Positions 16,592-21,721 of a stretch of DNA of 21,721 nucleotides are shown here, one piece after another (the first letter of the stretch is position 1; the number at the start of each line of letters is the position of its first letter). The notes under the pieces were generated by a model, which saw nothing but the letters and a program-made list of their open reading frames with translations, had not been told where the DNA came from and did no database searches. The position numbers and the translations under genes are program-made. The stretch is from Dehalococcoidia bacterium (GTDB taxonomy: Bacteria; Chloroflexota; Dehalococcoidia; SZUA-161): the NCBI GenBank assembly GCA_030619685.1, contig JAUXAX010000031.1, forward strand, positions 1-21,721, written 5' to 3'.

Positions 16592-16613
16592 TATGTAGTA
16601 TGTAGCGTACTAC
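16592..16613. promoter_or_regulatory. Candidate operator in the livK leader
   Basis: Two tandem copies of TATGTAG (16592-16605) overlap an inverted repeat GTAGTA-N7-TACTAC (16595-16613). The element lies just downstream of the predicted livK transcription start (about 16619), where a repressor could act. Its role is inferred from position only. Confidence 0.35.
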
Positions 16614-16625
16614 AATTCGCCGCAT

Positions 16626-16655
16626 ATTATACACGGGAATTTGCACATTTTGCAA
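16626..16655 (-). promoter_or_regulatory. Sigma-70 promoter of livK
   Basis: On the minus strand, TTGCAA (16655-16650), an 18-bp spacer and an exact TATAAT (16631-16626) lie about 65 bp before the livK ATG. The -35 hexamer matches that of livGFHM. Confidence 0.65.
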
Positions 16656-16863
16656 TAGGGGCAAAAAAAATGCTCAAAAAGCGCTCCCCCTTCTAAGGAG
16701 ACAGTCGCAGAGGAAAAGACCAAGATGGGCACATTCGCTGAAAGGTTTGAGAACTTAGGTTTGTAGTTTATCGCTAATACTGTCTTAGATTGGAGCCGCA
16801 TATTTCATCTGAGGAGATACGCTGAAATTGTGACGAGAAATCTGGGGAAAATCACTGAGGTTT

Positions 16864-16887
16864 GCTGTGGATGAAAACATCCACAGC
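16864..16887 (-). terminator. Hairpin after the hdr-flx operon
   Basis: GCTGTGGATG, an AAAA loop and CATCCACAGC form a perfect 10-bp stem 55 bp downstream of the flxA stop. There is no T-tract on the minus strand, so it may be a factor-assisted terminator or an mRNA-stabilising hairpin. Confidence 0.45.
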
Positions 16888-16942
16888 GAGCGGAGAAGAA
16901 ATACGTTGCTAAACGATATCTGTGAGGAGGGGGTAGATTATG

Positions 16943-17791
16943 TCAGAACTGCTCTATGAACTGGGAGATCTGGTCGAAGGTAAAGACGGGGCCGTCTCTA
17001 CAGACGTATTTCTCGCCGACGTTGCAGCGAAAGCATTTGCCCAAACCGCACTTCATCTTGCCCTCAAGCGTGGTCACGATCTGTTCGTTGGCAAAGCCCA
17101 ACTGCTTCAGCCTGGTGAGGGTGAACTTGATCATGATCGGAGGGCCGCAGATGATGGCGATAGCATCCTTTGGCGAAGGCCCAAGCTCGGTCACCACATC
17201 GGGGATGAGCGCCACTCTGCCCTCCCAGTTCTCGTCGCCAGCGTCAACCGTCAGTTCGAGCTTGGTCCGCGGAGAACCCGCCCAATCATCGAACTCGGCG
17301 GCGAAACACAAGTCTTGAGGAGTGCGTGCCCCGTTGAGGATCAGGATGTCGGCGTAGTCGTCGCGATTGTCGAGGATAGTATTGATCACCGGGCGTAGCG
17401 GGGCGAAACCTATGCCGCCGCCGATGATTATGATGTTCTTTCCTCTGTAATCATCCAGGGGGAAGAAGTTCCCGAAGGGGCCTCGTACCCCTGTTTTGGC
17501 CCCCGGCTCGAGCTGGTGAAGGGCATTGGTAACAGTGCCCACCCTTCTCACTGCGAACTGCAGGCCCTCTCTGCGATGGGTTACAGAGGTCAATCCAAGG
17601 GGGCACTCGCCCACCCCGAATGCGGAGACGAAGGCAAACTGCCCCGGTTTATAGTCGAACCCGTCTTCAGCCCTATCAAGCTCCAGGGTGAAAAGCCTGA
17701 CGTCAGGGGTCAAATCGACGACGCTCTTCAGTGTAGCTGGATAGGGCACAAAGGGGTTTGGGACTACCTTTTCAGTTGCTTCCTTGACCAA
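16943..17791 (-). CDS. FAD/NAD(P)H-binding oxidoreductase with [2Fe-2S] site (FlxA-like)
   Basis: This ferredoxin-NADP reductase-fold subunit would oxidise NAD(P)H (or reduce NAD(P)+) for the complex. An N-terminal FAD-binding barrel (about 10-115, with YKPGQFAFVS and LGLTSV) precedes an NAD(P) domain with IIGGGIGFAPLRP at 122-134 and ICGPPIMI at 214-221. A C-terminal [2Fe-2S] motif C-x4-C-x2-C-x7-C uses Cys248, 253, 256 and 264. The family also includes AsrB, sulfhydrogenase gamma and PyrK. The start is TTG 17791, with AGGAG six bases upstream; GTG at 17788 is possible. The gene overlaps flxB by 20 nt, so it is coupled. It is last in the operon. The assignment to Flx rests on the neighbours. 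Confidence 0.88.
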   Translation of the reverse strand: MVKEATEKVVPNPFVPYPATLKSVVDLTPDVRLFTLELDRAEDGFDYKPGQFAFVSAFGVGECPLGLTSVTHRREGLQFAVRRVGTVTNALHQLEPGAKTGVRGPFGNFFPLDDYRGKNIIIIGGGIGFAPLRPVINTILDNRDDYADILILNGARTPQDLCFAAEFDDWAGSPRTKLELTVDAGDENWEGRVALIPDVVTELGPSPKDAIAIICGPPIMIKFTLTRLKQLGFANEQIVTTLEGKMKCGLGKCFRCNVGEKYVCRDGPVFTFDQISQFIEQF

Positions 17792-18779
17792 CTTCAGCTC
17801 CTAGTCCTTGAAGATCGGAGATGATCTCCCTGATATCTATATTCACCGGGCAGGCAATTACACAGCGGCCGCAACCTACGCAGCAAAGGGGCCCGAACTG
17901 CTGCGGAAAATAGAGCAGCTTGTGACAGAAGCGCTGTCGGAGGCGAGTTCCCTTATCTGCACGGGGATCATAGCCGCCGGCGATGCGAGTGAAGCCCTTT
18001 GACTGGCAGCTCTCCCAGGTGCGTATCCGCTCTATCTTTCCTCCATCACTGCGGTCTCGTATATCGAAGCAGTAGCAGGTGGGACAGACGTATGCGCAAA
18101 TGTTGCAATGAATACAGCGGTCTGCTAACCGGCTCCAGTAAGGGTCATCGAACACCTTTTGTGCGGCTTCGACGATTCCTTCGGCAGGGACATCGGTATC
18201 GCAGGAAGGCACTGAAGGCTTTACGTCTGAGTCCTTGAGTTCTACGCCCTGGAGAAGCCTCTTGCCCTTTTCGGTAACGGTTTCGACCGCATAGCCCTCG
18301 TCTACTTCGGTAAGCATTATATCAACGTTAGAGGAGTCATTGGGAGCGCTGCCCATGCTTGTGCAGAAGCACTGAGGTGCGGGCTTGGCACAGGAGAGAC
18401 CGATAAGAGTCGTTTTGTCTCGATGCTGAGCCCAGAGGGAGTCGGCAGGATCGTCTAGATAGGGGCCGTCGAGCATAGCAATCCCTCGGGCGTCACAGGG
18501 GCGGATGCCAAAGATGACCGTCTCCCCGTCGATAACGGCAGGCGTGATCTCCATATCCCCATTTCTCCGCTCGATAGTAAACAAAGTGTCGGTTCTGGGG
18601 AAGAACAATTCCTTGGGTGAGAGGGTTGTGTTCTCAAAATCGAATGCAATCTCATCCACCGATTGAACGGGAGAGAATAGGGTGACATCGTCGACGCGCT
18701 TGGGAGCGAACAGGGTTCGTTCCCGCATGATGCTGCTGAGCCAGGATTCCAGCTCCTTTCTCCCCAGAATCTTCGTCAT
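17772..18779 (-). CDS. Double [4Fe-4S] electron-transfer subunit (FlxB-like)
   Basis: This 335-aa cytosolic electron carrier is related to AsrA, hydrogenase beta and FlxB subunits. The N-terminal domain includes GIRPCDARGIAML at 91-103 and a cysteine-rich LIGLSCAKPAPQCFC at 125-139. The C-terminal half has two [4Fe-4S] motifs: C222-x2-C225-x2-C228-x3-C232, extended by PTCYC, and C300-x2-C303-x2-C306-x3-C310. Both are followed by a Pro. ATG 18779 overlaps the upstream stop as ATGA. It is similar in layout to its neighbour flxC (see findings). Its likely role is to pass electrons between the NAD(P)H subunit and HdrA/MvhD. Confidence 0.88.
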   Translation of the reverse strand: MTKILGRKELESWLSSIMRERTLFAPKRVDDVTLFSPVQSVDEIAFDFENTTLSPKELFFPRTDTLFTIERRNGDMEITPAVIDGETVIFGIRPCDARGIAMLDGPYLDDPADSLWAQHRDKTTLIGLSCAKPAPQCFCTSMGSAPNDSSNVDIMLTEVDEGYAVETVTEKGKRLLQGVELKDSDVKPSVPSCDTDVPAEGIVEAAQKVFDDPYWSRLADRCIHCNICAYVCPTCYCFDIRDRSDGGKIERIRTWESCQSKGFTRIAGGYDPRADKGTRLRQRFCHKLLYFPQQFGPLCCVGCGRCVIACPVNIDIREIISDLQGLGAEVGQGSN

Positions 18780-19639
18780 TCTCCTATTCCCAGTTTTTCG
18801 TCTTTCTTGAAGGTGATTAAGGGCGCGAGGGCATCACTGCTCATGCCCGGCCGATAGTCGAACAGGGTGAGCACTTCCCGCTCCAACTTTCTGTTGAGCA
18901 GGCTGAGAGGTATGTTAACCGGGCAGACTCGCTCGCATTCGTTGCAGGAGATGCAGCGTCCTGCCAGGTGAAATGCGCGGATCGTATTCCACATCAAGTT
19001 CTCGTCAGGGGCTATCCTGATTCCCACCCATTCCGGGTCGAGCTCTTCCACGAAACAGTCAATGCAATAGCAGCCGGGGCAAGCCTGGCGGCAAGCATAG
19101 CAGCGAAGGCAACGTGCCGCTTGTTCCTGCCAGAGAGCGGCTCTCTCCTCCGCCGTCTTGGCCTCCATCTGCGCGACATCGGCAAACTCGGCGGGAGGCT
19201 CCTCGGTCACAGGCTCACCCACCAGGAAGTCATAGACTACAGGCGTGTGCTGTCGGCACCAGTCGCAGCGTTTCTGAATCTGCTCGCTGCGCTTGTTCCA
19301 GCCCCACTCCACTACACTGGGGCAGACCACGCCGATAACGAATACTTGGTCGCGTTGCATCTGCTTCTCGCTGAGAAGGAGATTCAGGGCCCGGGAGTCA
19401 CAGCCCTTGACCACCACAGCGGTAGGTCTACCTTTCTTATCGAGGAGATACTTCACCAGGTTGTGGCTGCATGTGTTGTCGAAGACCAGCCGGTCGACCG
19501 CTGCGGGATCATAGATGAAAGCCGGGCGTGCGCTGACGCCATCACTGCCGGTCTCATAGCCGATGACGCATTCTACCGTGCCCTTTTCCAGCAGTTCCCT
19601 AGCCTTGTCTCTAATCTGCTGAGTAAAGTCCGCTCCCAT
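18776..19639 (-). CDS. Double [4Fe-4S] electron-transfer subunit (FlxC-like)
   Basis: This is a 287-aa Fe-S protein, a second electron-transfer subunit of the complex. The N-terminal domain contains VVVKGCDSRALNLLL at 75-89 and a C-x2-C (Cys125, Cys128). The C-terminal part has C177-x2-C180-x2-C183-x3-C187 followed by PGCYC, and C229-x2-C232-x2-C235-x3-C239 followed by PVNIP. ATG 19639 shares a base with the flxD stop (TGATG), and its own stop overlaps flxB (ATGA). The sequence resembles the alpha-helical ferredoxin-type HdrC/FlxC subunits. The direction of electron flow is inferred from Flx-Hdr complexes and not from this sequence. Confidence 0.87.
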   Translation of the reverse strand: MGADFTQQIRDKARELLEKGTVECVIGYETGSDGVSARPAFIYDPAAVDRLVFDNTCSHNLVKYLLDKKGRPTAVVVKGCDSRALNLLLSEKQMQRDQVFVIGVVCPSVVEWGWNKRSEQIQKRCDWCRQHTPVVYDFLVGEPVTEEPPAEFADVAQMEAKTAEERAALWQEQAARCLRCYACRQACPGCYCIDCFVEELDPEWVGIRIAPDENLMWNTIRAFHLAGRCISCNECERVCPVNIPLSLLNRKLEREVLTLFDYRPGMSSDALAPLITFKKDEKLGIGE

Positions 19640-20049
19640 CAGCTCACTTTCCTTGATCCCAGGTTGGTCATATCCTCGGTGAACTCAGAGACGATCTTGG
19701 CAAACCGCTTTCCCTCTGACGCTGAGACCCACTCTATTCGAAACCGCTCCTTCTCTATGCCCATGAAGTCGAGCAGCTCTCGCAGTACTGCGAAGCGACG
19801 GCGACCATAGTAGTTGCCCTCATTGTAGTGGCAATCTCCGGGGTGGCAGCCAGCGACCAGGACGGCATCAGCGCCTCCCTCAAAGCACTTGACTATCAAC
19901 AACGGGTCAACCCTACCTGAACAGGGGACGCGTATGATGCGGATGTTGGGCGGGTAGGCCTTACGGCTGGTGCCGGCCATATCCGCACCAGCGTAGCTGC
20001 ACCAGTTGCACAGAAAGCCAATAATCAGGGGTTCGTTATCTGCCGACAA
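19639..20049 (-). CDS. MvhD/FlxD-type [2Fe-2S] electron-transfer subunit
   Basis: This is a small subunit (136 aa) of the MvhD family, which carries electrons from hydrogenase or NADH-oxidising modules to HdrA. The family hallmarks are IIGFLCNWCSYAGAD at 9-23 and VAGCHPGDCHY at 65-75, with Cys14, 17, 43, 68 and 73 as the candidate [2Fe-2S] ligands. The start is TTG 20049: a GGAGGT eight bases upstream lies within the 3' end of hdrA, and there is no ATG nearby in frame. It overlaps the end of hdrA by 14 nt. Adjacent mvhD-hdrA is a common arrangement in methanogens, sulfate reducers and many anaerobic bacteria. Confidence 0.93.
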   Translation of the reverse strand: MSADNEPLIIGFLCNWCSYAGADMAGTSRKAYPPNIRIIRVPCSGRVDPLLIVKCFEGGADAVLVAGCHPGDCHYNEGNYYGRRRFAVLRELLDFMGIEKERFRIEWVSASEGKRFAKIVSEFTEDMTNLGSRKVS

Positions 20050-21721
20050 GCGTCAAGACCTCCGAAAGCAGTTGCTGACTGGTGAAGCCGCGCAGGTTGA
20101 TCGCCCCGGGGCGGCAGGCTACTATGCAGAGCCCGCAGCCCTTGCACAGGGTTTCGTTGATCGAGGAGATGGCGCGGCCATCCCTGGTGACTTGTTCCTC
20201 GATTGCATTGAACGGGCAGACCTCTTTGCAGGCGAAGCAGCCGACGCACTTCATCGGGTCAACAATAGCGGTAAGCGGGTCTGTGGTGAGGCTATCCTGG
20301 CTGAGCAAGCCTATAGCCTTGGCTGCAGCGGCGCTGCCATGTGCTACGCACTCAGGGATGTCGCGGGGACCGACACAGGTACCGGCGACGAATATGCCAT
20401 CTGTCTGGGTCTCCACCGGACGCAGCTTGGGGTGGGCTTCGACCAGGAAGTTGTAAATATCATAGCTGATGTTAAGGGTTTGGGCGATCACGTCAGCATT
20501 ATCGCAAGGCTCCATGCCTGTTGCCAGCACAACCAGGTCAGCGTCGATCTCAACCAGCCTCCCCATGAGTGAATCCTCGCCCAAAACCTTGAGTTTCTTC
20601 CCCTCCTGGTAGATGTGTGAGACTCTTCCCCTGAGGTAAACTGCGCCGGCTTCATCCTGGGCACGACGCGTGAACTCCTCGAAGTCCTTGCCCCCAGCAC
20701 GAACATCTATATAGAAGACATAGCATTGGACATCGGGGTCATGCTCCTTGAGCATGATGGCGTGCTTTGCCGTATACATGCAGCAGACCTTGCTGCAATA
20801 GGGCCGCCCTACCTTGTCATCACGCGATCCCACACACTGGATGAAGACTACACTCTTGGGGTGGGCACCATCTGAGGGTCGGAGCACCTCGCCCTCGGTG
20901 GGCCCTGCAGCGGACATCAGCCGCTCCAGATGGAGCGAGCTGATGACATCAGGATACCTTCCTCCGCCATACTCACCGTAGACACTGTAGTCGAAGGTCT
21001 TAAAGCCGGTGGCAACTACGATAGCACCGAACTTTTCGGTTACAACCTCGTCCCGCTGCTCCCAATCGATGGCTTCTACCGGGCAAAGCTTCTCACAGAT
21101 GCGGCACTCGGGAGGCTTCTTGCCTTCCTCCGTCTTTGCCCATTCAAGATACTTCTGATAGCGGCAATTCTCCAGGTCGATCACCGGCATGTTGGGAACC
21201 GCCTGGGGGAAAGGTATATAGACGGCTGTGCGTTGGCCCAAGCCCAAGTCGAACTCAGAGGGCACCTTCTCCGGGCACTTCTGCCAGCAGGTGCCGCAGC
21301 CAGTACACTTTGTGTGGTCAACCATTTTCGCCTGTTTCAGGATATCCACCTCGAAATTGCCCACGAACCCCCTTACCTCTTTCACCTCGGAGTAGGTGAG
21401 GAGGGTGATGTTAGGATGCTGGGACACATCAACCATCTTCGGGGTCAGTATGCAAGCCGAGCAATCAAGGGTGGGGAAGGTTTTATCTAACTGGGCCATG
21501 CGCCCCCCGATGCTGGGCTCTTTCTCCACCAGGACCACTTCGTGACCGGCGGAAGCTATATCCAGAGCTGCCTGTATTCCCGTAATGCCACCACCGATTA
21601 CCAGGGCACGCTTGGTGAGGCCCACCTGTTTGGGGAAAAGAGACTCATGGCGCGCGACTTTTGCCACAGCCATGCGTACCAGATCGATGGCCTTCGCCGT
21701 GGCCTCCCTGGAATCGGAATG
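20036..21721 (-). CDS. hdrA: HdrA-like flavin/Fe-S electron-bifurcating subunit (5' end outside window)
   Basis: This is the FAD-containing core of heterodisulfide-reductase-type complexes, where electrons are bifurcated. The visible fragment is 561 residues. In numbering from the internal ATG 21673 it shows the FAD Rossmann loop GGGITG at 27-32, SIGGRMAQLDKTFPTLDCSAC at about 54-74, and [4Fe-4S] motifs at Cys123/126/129/133, 190/193/197, 476/479/482/486 and 510/513/516/520. The sequence also reads SRDD...YCSKVCCMYTAKHA, typical of HdrA. The frame is open from the window edge: upstream of 21673 it reads HSDSREATAKAIDLVR, a typical HdrA sequence. The ATG at 21673 is therefore internal and roughly 100 or more N-terminal residues lie beyond. 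It begins the operon seen here, overlapping flxD by 14 nt. Confidence 0.94.
   Translation of the reverse strand, partial: HSDSREATAKAIDLVRMAVAKVARHESLFPKQVGLTKRALVIGGGITGIQAALDIASAGHEVVLVEKEPSIGGRMAQLDKTFPTLDCSACILTPKMVDVSQHPNITLLTYSEVKEVRGFVGNFEVDILKQAKMVDHTKCTGCGTCWQKCPEKVPSEFDLGLGQRTAVYIPFPQAVPNMPVIDLENCRYQKYLEWAKTEEGKKPPECRICEKLCPVEAIDWEQRDEVVTEKFGAIVVATGFKTFDYSVYGEYGGGRYPDVISSLHLERLMSAAGPTEGEVLRPSDGAHPKSVVFIQCVGSRDDKVGRPYCSKVCCMYTAKHAIMLKEHDPDVQCYVFYIDVRAGGKDFEEFTRRAQDEAGAVYLRGRVSHIYQEGKKLKVLGEDSLMGRLVEIDADLVVLATGMEPCDNADVIAQTLNISYDIYNFLVEAHPKLRPVETQTDGIFVAGTCVGPRDIPECVAHGSAAAAKAIGLLSQDSLTTDPLTAIVDPMKCVGCFACKEVCPFNAIEEQVTRDGRAISSINETLCKGCGLCIVACRPGAINLRGFTSQQLLSEVLTLVGR

Larger units (their letters stand above)
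16562..16942. other. Intergenic region with livK promoter and operon-end hairpin
   Basis: This 381-bp stretch lies upstream of livK and downstream of the last gene of the redox operon, both on the minus strand. It contains the livK promoter (16626-16655), short repeats over the livK leader (16592-16613) and a 10-bp perfect hairpin (16864-16887). The part from about 16690 to 16850 shows no convincing gene or structure. Confidence 0.7.

Noticed and set aside
16716..16767. 13-codon plus-strand frame beginning ATGGGCACATTC upstream of livK
   Set aside because: It is too short, its Shine-Dalgarno-like stretch is poorly spaced, and there is no supporting promoter.
16864..16887. TGTGGAT/ATCCACA in the hairpin as paired DnaA boxes or a replication origin
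   Set aside because: The boxes do not match TTATNCACA fully, only two occur and in hairpin geometry, and dnaA, dnaN or an AT-rich unwinding region is not nearby.
16940..17398. 152-codon plus-strand frame with a GGAGGGGG upstream
   Set aside because: It lies wholly antisense to flxA, whose protein motifs are clear, and its translation has no recognisable domain; it is a codon-bias shadow.
18968..19810. 280-codon plus-strand frame opposite flxC and flxD
   Set aside because: It is antisense to two well-supported Fe-S genes and has no plausible start context or domain.
20006..20572. 188-codon plus-strand frame opposite hdrA
   Set aside because: The HdrA reading on the minus strand has all expected cysteine motifs; this frame is a shadow.

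Overview
The window looks like a chromosomal segment from an anaerobic bacterium, most plausibly a Chloroflexota (Dehalococcoidia- or Anaerolineae-like) lineage. The reasoning is indirect: an NADH-linked Flx/Hdr-type electron-transfer operon, an acyl-CoA dehydrogenase, a branched-chain-amino-acid-type (Liv) ABC importer, a lipoprotein whose mature N-terminus starts with a run of Glu after the lipobox Cys, and frequent TTG/GTG starts. No rRNA or phylogenetic marker comparison was possible, so the taxonomic call is tentative. I saw no phage, IS element or CRISPR array.

Layout. 1-2160: a GPH/MelB-type sugar-cation symporter with two Ig-like domains inserted in one extracellular loop; an imperfect 21-bp direct repeat flanks the gene. 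2196-6354 (minus): a zinc-dependent medium-chain dehydrogenase, a tRNA-Gly(CCC) with its own near-perfect sigma-70 promoter, and uvrA. 6454-6914 (plus): a small orphan membrane protein. 6985-7012: a perfect 28-bp palindrome between convergent genes. 7035-8195 (minus): an acyl-CoA dehydrogenase with Asp at the usual catalytic Glu position; a 20-codon micro-ORF with a consensus Shine-Dalgarno sequence lies upstream. 8472-10481 (plus): dnaJ and rsmE. 10496-11522 (minus): a Cys-rich DUF3795-like protein and a GNAT acetyltransferase.

11679-16655: a complete Liv-type ABC importer. The ATPases and permeases (livG-livF-livH-livM, plus strand) are translationally coupled, while the lipoprotein substrate-binding protein (livK) is convergent on the minus strand. 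Each transcription unit has its own promoter, and the two promoters share the -35 hexamer TTGCAA.

16864-21721 (minus): a tightly overlapping redox operon, hdrA (running off the right edge) -> flxD/mvhD -> flxC -> flxB -> flxA. The encoded proteins supply a flavin and Fe-S electron-bifurcating core (HdrA), a [2Fe-2S] transfer subunit (MvhD/FlxD), two paralogous double-[4Fe-4S] subunits and an NAD(P)H:flavin oxidoreductase. The complex would oxidise or reduce NAD(H) and exchange electrons with ferredoxin and a disulfide or other acceptor. HdrB, HdrC and a dedicated ferredoxin are not in the window, so the terminal acceptor is unknown.

The least conventional items are the Ig-domain-bearing transporter, the Asp-type acyl-CoA dehydrogenase with its upstream micro-ORF, and the divided Liv locus.
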